Below are positions 1 to 7,618 of a DNA stretch of 14,971 nucleotides, in pieces; position 1 is the first letter of the stretch, and every line of letters starts with the position of its first letter. The DNA is from an uncultured Eubacteriales bacterium (GTDB lineage Bacteria; Bacillota; Clostridia; Oscillospirales; CAG-272). The stretch is taken from contig CATYXQ010000047.1 in the NCBI GenBank assembly GCA_958414825.1, positions 1 through 14,971 of the forward strand. Reading direction: 5' to 3'. A model generated the notes under the pieces. The model ran no database searches. It saw only the letters and a program-made list of their open reading frames with translations, and was not told where the DNA came from. The translations under genes and the position numbers were made by a program.

Positions 1-90
1 CAGCAAATGCTAAACACCGTGGATAAAAGCGAATTATCAATCAGCAAATACTGCCTGGCTCGTCAAAACGGATATCGAACAAAACTTTGA
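1..90 (+). CDS. C-terminal end of probable VTC-domain polyphosphate polymerase (partial)
   Basis: The frame is open from the first base and stops with TGA at 88-90. It encodes the last 29 residues of a protein whose start lies left of the window. The tail contains SISKYCLAR, which resembles the C-terminal end I associate with bacterial VTC-domain proteins (polyphosphate polymerase-like triphosphate-tunnel enzymes). The context supports this, because bacterial VTC genes commonly sit just before a DUF4956 gene and a CotH gene, exactly the order here. The stop codon is directly followed by the ribosome binding site of the next gene, so the two belong to one operon. No catalytic part is visible. 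The identity rests on a short motif plus neighbours and could be wrong; that a gene ends here is much more certain. Confidence 0.6.
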   Translation, partial: QQMLNTVDKSELSISKYCLARQNGYRTKL

Positions 91-98
91 GGAGGATT
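91..98 (+). promoter_or_regulatory. Ribosome binding site deciding a GTG start
   Basis: GGAGGATT begins immediately after the upstream TGA. The GGAGG core (91-95) lies 7 bases before the GTG at 103. It supports GTG 103 as the start of the DUF4956 gene. Confidence 0.8.
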
Positions 99-102
99 TC
101 CC

Positions 103-780
103 GTGAAAGAAAGCATTTATGACTTAATCCGCAACCAAAACGAACTGTCCTGGCAGCAAATTGTTGCCAATGTTGCCGTATCTGCCATTCTCGGCCTTTT
201 GATTTATATTTCCTATTACATCTCCCACCGCGGAACAATCTACAGCAAAAAGTTCAATGCATCGCTGGTGATTCTCACTGTTTTGACCGGAACCGTCATG
301 ACGGTTATCGGAAATAATATCGCGCTGTCCCTCGGTATGGTCGGCGCTTTGTCGATTGTGCGGTTCAGAACCGCTATAAAAGACGTCCGCGACACGGTGT
401 ATATCTTCTGGACGATTATCGCCGGTATTTGCTGCGGCGTTGGGGATTATATTGTGGCGGCCGTCGGCAGCAGCGCCGTATTCCTGATGCTTCTCTTTTT
501 TGGTCTAATCAAAAGCGATAACCGTATGCTGCTGATTATCCGCGGCGCCAGAAACGAAGAAGTCCGGATACAGGCAACCGTTTTCAAGCTGTTTAACCGC
601 AAGGCCGTCATGCGCGTCAAAAATACAACCGAGAACACCGTGGAATTCATCTATGAAATAACCGCCAAAATTCTGGCTAAAGCCGAAAAATCACAACCGA
701 GCGTCAGCGGCGCAATTTATGCAATCGGAAGCATCGAATATGTCAATATCGTGATGCAGAACGATGAGGTTTCCAACTGA
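103..780 (+). CDS. DUF4956 domain membrane protein
   Basis: This 225-residue integral membrane protein starts at GTG 103 behind a strong GGAGG. Hydrophobic segments lie at about residues 19-40, 53-70, 72-88 and 97-136. The hallmark is GALSIVRFRTAIKD at 81-94, which matches the conserved core of the DUF4956 family. The C-terminal third (about 140-225) is soluble and mixed alpha/beta, probably a cytoplasmic domain. The biochemical function of DUF4956 is not established. It is repeatedly found next to VTC-type polyphosphate polymerase and CotH genes, and that order is seen here, so a role as membrane partner of the VTC enzyme or in handling its product is a reasonable inference. The length is normal for the family and nothing looks broken. 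Confidence 0.9.
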   Translation: MKESIYDLIRNQNELSWQQIVANVAVSAILGLLIYISYYISHRGTIYSKKFNASLVILTVLTGTVMTVIGNNIALSLGMVGALSIVRFRTAIKDVRDTVYIFWTIIAGICCGVGDYIVAAVGSSAVFLMLLFFGLIKSDNRMLLIIRGARNEEVRIQATVFKLFNRKAVMRVKNTTENTVEFIYEITAKILAKAEKSQPSVSGAIYAIGSIEYVNIVMQNDEVSN

Positions 781-813
781 TTTTCTTCAAAGCCCGAAAA
801 GGAGGCCGGCACA

Positions 814-2292
814 ATGAAATATAAAATAATCGGGCTTGCAGCCTGTCTGGCCGTTTTGCTGGCGTCTGTGCTGATTCCTCTGGCGGCTTCTGACGATCAT
901 GCGCGATTCCATCAGCATTGGGAAGCGGCACAAAAAACAGTCTGCCGGCATGGAGAAGATGTTTTTTGCTCCCATCTGCCGCTGGTCGAGATCGAAACAA
1001 ACGGATTGGAGATTCCGGGCAAACCGATTTTTGACGAAAACGGCGTGCAATTGCCCGGCTACACCACTGCCGCCGACGGCTCCTCTGCCATTTCCGCGCA
1101 AATGGAGATCCGAGACAGCGAAACCCAAAACAATCATCTGACCGATCCGGCAAAGCTTGAAAGCCAAATTCAGATTCGCGTCCGCGGAAATTCCTCGCGC
1201 ACTTTTGATAAAAGCAGTTACGCGATCCGGCTTGTCGATGAAAACGGAATGAACGCTCCGCAGAACGTGATGGGGATGGACGCACACCACGAATGGGTGC
1301 TTTACGGTCCGTACTTGGATAAGACGCTGCTCCGCAACTATATGTGGTACAATATCGCAGGCGAAATCATGGATTACGCGCCGAACGTCCGTTTTTGTGA
1401 GGTGGTTCTCAACGGCGAATATCAGGGACTGTATGTAATGGCGGAAAATATTACCGCCGGAAAAGCGGGAGCACGGCTGAATCTGGCGGTAGACAAAAAG
1501 GACAGCACCTTTACCGGATACTTGCTCCGGCTTGACCGCGGAAGCGAAAACCCGCTTCAGAACCTCGATAACTTTACCGCCTATACCCGCCGCACGGCGA
1601 TGACGTTAGAAGTGATATATCCCGGCGCGGATAATTTAACAGAAAAGCTGCAAACGGCCATTCGCCGGGATTTTTCAGATTTTGAAAAAGCGCTTTACTC
1701 CTACGATTACGACGGCAAAAAGCACGGTTACGCGCAGTATATTGATACCAAATCTTTTATCGACTATTTTTTGATCAACGAATTCACCTGCAATTACGAC
1801 GCGGGATGGCTGTCTACCTATATATATAAAGATTTGGACGGCCGGTACCGCATGTGTGTCTGGGATTTTAATTCAGCCTGCAACAATTATCAGGAATCAA
1901 TGAACAATCCCGATCATTTTGAAATGCAGAACTGTCTTTGGTATTTCATGCTGTTAAAAGATGAAGACTTTACCGACCGGTTGATTTCACGCTATTACCA
2001 ACTGCGGAAAACCTATTTTGACGAGGACTATCTGAACGGCTATATCGACGGTGTAATAGCCTATCTCGGCCCGGCAATAAACCGCAACTATGAAAAGTGG
2101 GGATATACTTTCGACCGTGAATACGATCTGCTGCACCCTACGGAACGAAATCCGCGTTCCTACGAGGAAGCGATTGCCGACATGAAAGCGTTTTTTCACG
2201 AACGCATCAAGTGGATGGACGACAATATCGAAACGCTGCGTCAGTATTCCGCAGAATCCAAAGTAAAGAAATTCAACGAAAACGCAAATTAA
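814..2292 (+). CDS. Secreted CotH-family protein kinase-like protein
   Basis: This 492-residue protein starts at ATG 814 behind AAGGAGG. Residues 1-25 form a signal peptide or membrane anchor ending at LAAS, so the rest is extracytoplasmic. CotH-family features are IRVRGNSS (121-128) with following K133, GLYVMAEN (205-212), INEF (321-324) and WDFNSA (350-355). CotH of Bacillus spores is an atypical protein kinase that phosphorylates coat proteins; family members outside spores have unknown substrates. Here the gene lies between DUF4956 and a glycoside-hydrolase-like gene, so the target could be a surface protein or the polymer itself (inference). The usual WDxD metal-site motif reads WDFN, with Asn353 at the second Asp position, so full activity is uncertain. 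The gene ends shortly before the next ribosome binding site. Confidence 0.9.
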   Translation: MKYKIIGLAACLAVLLASVLIPLAASDDHARFHQHWEAAQKTVCRHGEDVFCSHLPLVEIETNGLEIPGKPIFDENGVQLPGYTTAADGSSAISAQMEIRDSETQNNHLTDPAKLESQIQIRVRGNSSRTFDKSSYAIRLVDENGMNAPQNVMGMDAHHEWVLYGPYLDKTLLRNYMWYNIAGEIMDYAPNVRFCEVVLNGEYQGLYVMAENITAGKAGARLNLAVDKKDSTFTGYLLRLDRGSENPLQNLDNFTAYTRRTAMTLEVIYPGADNLTEKLQTAIRRDFSDFEKALYSYDYDGKKHGYAQYIDTKSFIDYFLINEFTCNYDAGWLSTYIYKDLDGRYRMCVWDFNSACNNYQESMNNPDHFEMQNCLWYFMLLKDEDFTDRLISRYYQLRKTYFDEDYLNGYIDGVIAYLGPAINRNYEKWGYTFDREYDLLHPTERNPRSYEEAIADMKAFFHERIKWMDDNIETLRQYSAESKVKKFNENAN

Positions 2293-2310
2293 CAGGCGCA
2301 AATGCTGTTG

Positions 2311-2317
2311 AAAGGAG
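2311..2317 (+). promoter_or_regulatory. Ribosome binding site that sets the GTG 2326 start
   Basis: AAAGGAG lies 8 bases before GTG 2326. The in-frame ATG at 2302 would place this site inside the coding sequence and has no good site of its own. The GTG also gives a clean membrane anchor beginning MKKFIIIV. The start of the next gene is therefore moved to 2326. Confidence 0.75.
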
Positions 2318-2325
2318 TTATCGCT

Positions 2326-4527
2326 GTGAAAAAATTTATCATTATCGTATCCGCCGTTGTTCTGACGGTTATTCTCTGGGACGCCTCCTACTATCGTCTC
2401 GGACTGTATATTGATTTTTCACCCAATCAGGCGGTAACCACGTTTGTCAAGACAGCAGGCAGCGAGATTTATAAGCAGACGTCTGCGGGCTATGAAAAAT
2501 TTGAAATAAAAGGCGTCAATATGGGTTCCGGGGAACCTGGCGAATGGTCAACCGATTTTGATATTGACGAAGAAACCTATCTACGCTGGTTTCGGTATAT
2601 TCAGGAAATGGGCGCCAATACCGTTCGCATTTACACGGTTCAGGCGGATGATTTCTACAATGCGTTTTATCAATACAACAAAGACAACCCAAATCCCCTG
2701 TATCTGATCCACGGCGTATGGGTCAACGACTACATACAAAATTCTTACCGGGACGCCTACAGCGACGAATTTTACGGGACCTTTTTGAATGACTGCAAAA
2801 CGGTTATCGACGTGGTTCACGGCAAGAAAAAACTCTCGCTCGGCAGAATGGCCAGCGCCGGTTCGGGTATCTATAACCACGATATTTCCGAATGGGTCAT
2901 CGGCTACATTCTGGGCGTGGAATGGGAGGATATAACGGTAGCCTACACGGATGAAAAATATGCGGAAAACGAGCGTTATAACGCGTATCACGGCACCTAT
3001 ATGTACACATCGGAAAATGCAACGCCATTTGAAGCCATGCTGGCACGGGTCGGCGACAAAGTGATTGAATATGAGTCCAGGCGGTATAAAGAACAGCGGC
3101 TCGTCGCCTTTTCCAACTGGCCGACCACCGACCCGTTCGTCTATCCGGAAAATGTGTCCAATTATTTTATGAAATGCGCCTATGTGGACGCCGAACACAT
3201 CAAAACCACTGAGAATTTTCTTTCCGGGCAGTTTGCTTCCTATCATGTATATCCCTATTATCCGGATTATCTGAGTTACATAGACGACTGGACGCCCTAC
3301 GGCATTGACAGCCTTTCCGAACTAATCACCGAGGACGGTGAAATCAACACCTACCGCGCTTATTTAAGTATGCTGACCGAGCACCACACAATGCCGGTTG
3401 TCATTTCCGAATTTGGCGTTTCGACCGGACGCGGTATGGCGCAGCGCGACCAAAACACCGGGCGCAATCAGGGCAACATGTCCGAAACGGAACAGGGACA
3501 GGCGTTAATTGACTGCTATGCTGATATTCAGGCATCGGGATGCGCCGGATGCTGCGTGTTCTCCTGGCAGGACGAGTGGTTCAAGCGCACCTGGAACACT
3601 ATGTACGCAGTCGATTTGAAGCGGACGCCGTATTGGTCGGACTACCAGACCAACGAGCAGTATTTCGGCCTGCTTTCGTTTGATCCGGGCAAGACCGAAT
3701 CAGTCTGCTATGTGGACGGTGATATTTCCGAATGGTCGGAGCAGGATATTGTCGCCACGGGCGACGGCATATCGCTTTCGATGAAATACGACGAAAAATT
3801 TGTCTATTTCATGATTAATAAGGACGATCTGGACTTTGAAACGGAAACGCTGTATATTCCCATTGACACAACGCCGAAATCCGGCAGCAGCTACTGCCAA
3901 AACTACGCTCTGTTTTTCGACCGCGCCGTCGATTTTCTGATTGTGCTCAACGGAAAGGACAACAGCCGTCTCCAGGTGCAGGAACGGTATGAATCCCTGC
4001 GTTCCACCTATTCGCAGAACGTATTGGATTTCGATACTTACATAAAGGACAATCAACCGGACGTCGATTCCCCGCTGTTTGTCAATATCGATATGATCCT
4101 TCAAACAGCCACGCCCCTGCTCTACGGGGACAACACCGCTAAGGCGGAAACCTTTGAAACCGGTCGTTTAACCTACGGCAACGCCAATCCGAAAAGTGAA
4201 GATTTCAACTCGCTGGCAGATTTTATCTCAAGCGGAGACTATGTGGAAATCAAGCTGCCCTGGCAAATTTTAAATTTTGCCGATCCGTCGCAAATGGAAA
4301 TTCATGATGATTACTATGCCGAAAACTACGGCGTCGCTTATATCAGCATTGATGAAATGTGGGTTGGCGTCAGTACGCAAAACCCGACCGGTAGAATTTC
4401 GCTTTTTTCTTTTCCGCTGAAAGGCTGGGGAAACCATGTCTCTTATCACGAACGGCTGAAAAGCTCCTACTATATGCTGCAGGGCATATGGTCTGACAAT
4501 CGGGGACAGAAAGAAACGGACGATTGA
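2326..4527 (+). CDS. Membrane-anchored glycoside hydrolase-like TIM-barrel protein with CBM9-like C-terminal module
   Basis: This 733-residue protein starts at GTG 2326. Residues 2-19 form a membrane anchor or uncleaved signal. Residues about 57-440 look like a clan-A (GH2/GH5-like) TIM barrel: KGVNMGSGE (62-70), MGANTVRIYTV (95-105), YILGVEWE (194-201) and VVISEFGVS (358-366). Glu362 in SEFG is the probable nucleophile and Glu199 or Glu201 the probable acid/base. FSWQDEWF (412-419) would belong to a late barrel strand. From about 463, DGDISEW opens a beta-rich domain of the CBM9/DOMON-like type, often carbohydrate binding. I cannot assign a numbered GH family. Between CotH and a HEAT/glycosyltransferase pair, a role in trimming or remodelling the exported polysaccharide at the outer membrane face is likely (inference). 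One base separates its stop from the next start. Confidence 0.75.
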   Translation: MKKFIIIVSAVVLTVILWDASYYRLGLYIDFSPNQAVTTFVKTAGSEIYKQTSAGYEKFEIKGVNMGSGEPGEWSTDFDIDEETYLRWFRYIQEMGANTVRIYTVQADDFYNAFYQYNKDNPNPLYLIHGVWVNDYIQNSYRDAYSDEFYGTFLNDCKTVIDVVHGKKKLSLGRMASAGSGIYNHDISEWVIGYILGVEWEDITVAYTDEKYAENERYNAYHGTYMYTSENATPFEAMLARVGDKVIEYESRRYKEQRLVAFSNWPTTDPFVYPENVSNYFMKCAYVDAEHIKTTENFLSGQFASYHVYPYYPDYLSYIDDWTPYGIDSLSELITEDGEINTYRAYLSMLTEHHTMPVVISEFGVSTGRGMAQRDQNTGRNQGNMSETEQGQALIDCYADIQASGCAGCCVFSWQDEWFKRTWNTMYAVDLKRTPYWSDYQTNEQYFGLLSFDPGKTESVCYVDGDISEWSEQDIVATGDGISLSMKYDEKFVYFMINKDDLDFETETLYIPIDTTPKSGSSYCQNYALFFDRAVDFLIVLNGKDNSRLQVQERYESLRSTYSQNVLDFDTYIKDNQPDVDSPLFVNIDMILQTATPLLYGDNTAKAETFETGRLTYGNANPKSEDFNSLADFISSGDYVEIKLPWQILNFADPSQMEIHDDYYAENYGVAYISIDEMWVGVSTQNPTGRISLFSFPLKGWGNHVSYHERLKSSYYMLQGIWSDNRGQKETDD

Positions 4528-4528
4528 G

Positions 4529-5638
4529 ATGAATATAGAAACCTTAATTTACGCTTATCTGGCAATTTGCTTTAGCATGATTATATTCAACTGCATTTGT
4601 ATCTTCGTTTTCAAGTACAGTGAAACCAAAATCGGTAAAAAAAGCGCAAAGCTTGAAAACCGCATTGCCGAGCAAATTGAAAAAATGAAACAGGGCGATC
4701 AGCCGGATGAAAAACATAAAAAATATCTTTGTAAAAAACTAAAACGAATCGGCAACCTGACGGCTTTGGATGAAACAATAGAGCGTATGTTTATAGAAGA
4801 ACCACAGGCCGTAAAAACTTATCTGACCGCCATCCGTCCGGTTTTTCTGTACTTGGCTTTGGAATATAAAGACCGGGATTCGGTTATCGCCGCGTATTAT
4901 CCTTATATCATCAAACGCTTTCACATTCTGCAAAACAAATCCTTTGATCTGATGATCGACACCCTGTTTGAACTTCTGCACAGCAAAAGCCTGTACTGCC
5001 GGGAAAATGCATTGCAGGCGCTCTACAGCACCGGCGACTGCGATATTGTCGTGAAGGCGCTCAAAGTAATTGACTGCGGCTCGAACTTCCATCATTCCAA
5101 GCTGCTGACAGACGGACTGCTGGAATTTTCCGGAAACCACAGAAAACTTTCAGCGGCTCTCTGGAAAGTGTTTGAGGATTTTTCCGCGCCGATGAAAGTG
5201 ACCGTTTTAAACTATCTCCGTTTCAGCAATCCCGATTGCCGGGAAGAGATGATACAGTTGCTGACAGACGGGCGTCAGGACGATGAAACCTGTTTTTCCT
5301 GTATCCGTTATTTCGGCAAATACCATTTTGATCCCGCCTATCCCCTTTTGCTGGGGTTTGCCGAAAACAAAGAGGAGCGGCGGTGGGAATACGCGGCGAT
5401 TGCCTCCTCGGCTCTGGGAATTTATCCGTCAGACCGCACGGTTAAAGTGCTGAAAACCAATCTGTGCAGTTCAAACTGGTATATTCGGTTCAACGCTTCT
5501 GAAAGCCTGGAAAAACTTGGACTTACCTATACGGATATGATTGACATTTTCGACGGCAATGACCGTTATGCCCGTGAGATTCTGCAGTACCGCCTGGATC
5601 AGCGGAAAGTAAAGAACAAGGAGGCGATTTCGGTATGA
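4529..5638 (+). CDS. Membrane-anchored HEAT-repeat protein, partner of the glycosyltransferase
   Basis: This 369-residue protein starts at ATG 4529, one base after the previous stop. A single hydrophobic segment spans about residues 6-29. A charged, lysine-rich linker follows to about residue 70, and then an all-helical region to the end. Paired helices such as LLHSKSLYCRENALQALYST and LCSSNWYIRFNASESLEKLG carry the spacing and conserved Asn/Arg-Ala pattern of HEAT repeats. HEAT repeats form curved scaffolds for protein contacts. The topology (N-terminal anchor, positively charged linker) puts the repeats in the cytoplasm. Its stop overlaps the start of the glycosyltransferase gene (ATGA), implying translational coupling and equal amounts. 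A scaffold or activator of the synthase is therefore likely. No catalytic motif was seen. Confidence 0.82.
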   Translation: MNIETLIYAYLAICFSMIIFNCICIFVFKYSETKIGKKSAKLENRIAEQIEKMKQGDQPDEKHKKYLCKKLKRIGNLTALDETIERMFIEEPQAVKTYLTAIRPVFLYLALEYKDRDSVIAAYYPYIIKRFHILQNKSFDLMIDTLFELLHSKSLYCRENALQALYSTGDCDIVVKALKVIDCGSNFHHSKLLTDGLLEFSGNHRKLSAALWKVFEDFSAPMKVTVLNYLRFSNPDCREEMIQLLTDGRQDDETCFSCIRYFGKYHFDPAYPLLLGFAENKEERRWEYAAIASSALGIYPSDRTVKVLKTNLCSSNWYIRFNASESLEKLGLTYTDMIDIFDGNDRYAREILQYRLDQRKVKNKEAISV

Positions 5639-7050
5639 CAGACGGTATTATGGACGTTATCAAAGCGTTTTTAAACGGCGTCGGCGTTTTCTTTGTTCTC
5701 TATCTGATCGGATATTCCACCTTTTTGTTTTTGGCGGTCGTTGTGGGATCGTCGGCACTCTACCGCAGACGCAGACAGAAAAAACTAAAAAATATTCTGA
5801 CAAAGGATTATTATGTCCCCGTCACGATTATCGTCCCGGCCTACAATGAAGAAATAACCGTTGTAGAAACCGTCCGTTCCCTGCTCGCGCTGGAGTACAA
5901 AGCCTACGAAATCATTGTGGTGGACGACGGCTCAAAAGACGCCACTTCCGCAAAGCTTATCAAGGCTTTCGACATGCACCTAATCCGAAGATCCATTCGC
6001 CGTCAGATCCAATGTCAGCCGGAGGAATTTGTATACGAATCCGCCGTGCAAAAAGTACCGCTGACGCTCATTCGCAAAAAAAACGGCGGAAAAGCGGATT
6101 CGCTGAATATGGGGATCAACGCGGCGCGTTTTCCCTATTTTATCTGCATGGACGCCGATTCCGTGCTTCAGTACGATTCCCTGCAAAAAATCGTGCGTCC
6201 CGCTTTGGAGGACGATCACGTCGTAGCAGTCGGCGGAACGGTCCGCGCCTCCAACAATGTGCAAATCGAAAACGGAAGAGTCAGGCGATACCGCCTGCCG
6301 CGCAATATCCTCGCCTGTATGCAGGTACTGGAGTATGACCGCTCCTTTCTGGCGTCACGCATTCTTTTTGACCAGTTCAACGGCTCTCTCATCATCTCCG
6401 GCGCTTTCGGTTTGTTCAAAAAAGAAACGGTGATTGCCGCCGGCGGATATGACCATTCCACCATGGGCGAGGATATGGAACTGGTTGTCAAGCTGCACGA
6501 ATACTGCGTTGCCAATGAAATACCCTATCTGATTCGGTACGCAACCGATGCGATCTGCTGGACACAAGTGCCGGAAAGGCTCCGCGACCTGTGCAAACAG
6601 AGACGGCGATGGCACATCGGGCTGTTTCAGAGCATGTGGAAGCACAAAAAGATGTTTTTCAATCTAAAATACGGTGCGGTCAGCTTTATCTCCTATCTGT
6701 ATTTTCTGCTGTACGAACTGCTCTCGCCATTCATTGAAGTTTTTGGTGTGCTGACCATAGCGCTGGCCTTTACGGTCGATTTGATTAATATTCCGTTCAT
6801 GATTTTGTTTTTCCTGATCTACGCGGTGTATGGTTCCGTTCTCTCGCTGACGGCGTTTTTTGCAAGAATTCAAACCATCGATTTAAAAATATCCCTTTCC
6901 GATGTTTTGAAAGCCATCCTGCTATGCTTTTTTGAGGTATCCTGTCTGCGCTTTGTACTGGCGTTTGTCCGTCTAACGGCCTTTTTCGGTTATCACAAAC
7001 GAAAGATGCATTGGGGACAGATTGAACGCAGAAAAATCGATTTAAAATAA
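5635..7050 (+). CDS. Processive family 2 glycosyltransferase (membrane polysaccharide synthase)
   Basis: This 471-residue protein overlaps the HEAT gene by 4 bases; an AAGGAGG site lies inside the HEAT gene end. An N-terminal membrane segment (about 14-43) precedes the GT2 domain (about 61-330). Motifs are VPAYNEE (67-73), VDDGS (96-100), GGKADSLN (151-158), DADS (173-176), GED (278-280, the catalytic Asp) and QRRRW (322-326), the Q-x-x-R-W signature of processive synthases. Membrane segments follow at about 347-409 and 423-450. The family includes cellulose, hyaluronan and poly-GlcNAc synthases, which polymerise sugar from a nucleotide donor and pass the chain through the membrane. The VDDGS-DAD spacing is about 25 residues longer than in PgaC-like enzymes as I recall them; the added helix (about 111-140) is also in a GT2 subgroup that I associate with HEAT partners. 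No PilZ domain is present. The sugar cannot be read from sequence. Confidence 0.9.
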   Translation: MTDGIMDVIKAFLNGVGVFFVLYLIGYSTFLFLAVVVGSSALYRRRRQKKLKNILTKDYYVPVTIIVPAYNEEITVVETVRSLLALEYKAYEIIVVDDGSKDATSAKLIKAFDMHLIRRSIRRQIQCQPEEFVYESAVQKVPLTLIRKKNGGKADSLNMGINAARFPYFICMDADSVLQYDSLQKIVRPALEDDHVVAVGGTVRASNNVQIENGRVRRYRLPRNILACMQVLEYDRSFLASRILFDQFNGSLIISGAFGLFKKETVIAAGGYDHSTMGEDMELVVKLHEYCVANEIPYLIRYATDAICWTQVPERLRDLCKQRRRWHIGLFQSMWKHKKMFFNLKYGAVSFISYLYFLLYELLSPFIEVFGVLTIALAFTVDLINIPFMILFFLIYAVYGSVLSLTAFFARIQTIDLKISLSDVLKAILLCFFEVSCLRFVLAFVRLTAFFGYHKRKMHWGQIERRKIDLK

Positions 7051-7099
7051 CGCCTGTCAAAGTATTCGATTACAAACATCAAAACAAGGAGATTACATA

Positions 7100-7618
7100 A
7101 TGGACAAAAAAGCGTTCAAAAACAGCTTTTGGGGATATTCCAAAACCAGCGTCTGCGAATATATTGCCAGAATCAATGAGGAATTTTCCAGAAAATTCTT
7201 GAGCACAATAGCGGAGCATGAGCAGATACAAAAGGAACTCAGGGAAAAAATTGCGCAAGTGGAAAAGGAAAACGAGCAATTGCGAAGCCGTCAAAACGAG
7301 ATGACGGCCATACTGCTTGACGCCAAGTCTTTTGCCGCCGAACTCAACGATAAAGCGAAGGCCGAAAATAACAGAATAACAGCAGAAAATACGAAACGCC
7401 ACATGGCCGAGCTTGAGCGGATCCGTAGTTACGGAAAGCGTATTGACAGTATCCGCGATGAAATCGGAAATCTACTTCAAATCATAGATGCGGAACTGGC
7501 ACAGAACAGAGATCGAATTTCCGTTTTGGAAAACGAGGAAATAAACCATGATGAAAACTCGGATTCAAAATCGAAAGCGGGGATAGAACACCCTTTTGAC
7601 AGAGGAATGGACAGATGA
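7100..7618 (+). CDS. Short DivIVA-like coiled-coil protein
   Basis: This 172-residue protein starts at ATG 7100 behind AAGGAG (7086-7091). Its N-terminus, FKNSFWGYSKTSVCEYIARI (residues 6-25), resembles the DivIVA N-terminal domain: a basic and aromatic start, the G-Y pair (12-13), then a Val/Tyr-spaced amphipathic helix. Residues about 26-150 are highly charged with heptad-like spacing and predict a long coiled coil; the tail is acidic and serine-rich. DivIVA and GpsB proteins bind curved membrane at poles or septa and recruit partners. Here, between the synthase and the deacetylase, it may place the polysaccharide machinery at a site in the cell (inference). The 49-base gap after the synthase gene shows no terminator, and its stop overlaps the next start. 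A general coiled-coil protein without DivIVA function remains possible. Confidence 0.65.
   Translation: MDKKAFKNSFWGYSKTSVCEYIARINEEFSRKFLSTIAEHEQIQKELREKIAQVEKENEQLRSRQNEMTAILLDAKSFAAELNDKAKAENNRITAENTKRHMAELERIRSYGKRIDSIRDEIGNLLQIIDAELAQNRDRISVLENEEINHDENSDSKSKAGIEHPFDRGMDR

Noticed and set aside
743..1290. Two long minus-strand open frames opposite the CotH gene
   Set aside because: They lie antisense to a clear family member, have low-complexity Arg/Ser/Pro-rich or shadow-like composition and no binding site.
2302..2325. In-frame ATG at 2302 as start of the glycoside-hydrolase-like gene
   Set aside because: It lacks its own binding site, and it would bury the AAAGGAG at 2311-2317 and add a poor leader before the membrane anchor.
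2581..3246. 221-codon minus-strand frame opposite the hydrolase-like gene
   Set aside because: It is a mirror of the real coding strand with no recognisable domain; the + strand gene is supported by motifs and by operon structure.
5635..7050. PilZ-type cyclic-di-GMP binding site in the GT2 protein
   Set aside because: Only about 20 residues follow the last membrane segment and no RxxxR...D/NxSxxG pattern is present, so control by cyclic-di-GMP must be indirect or absent.
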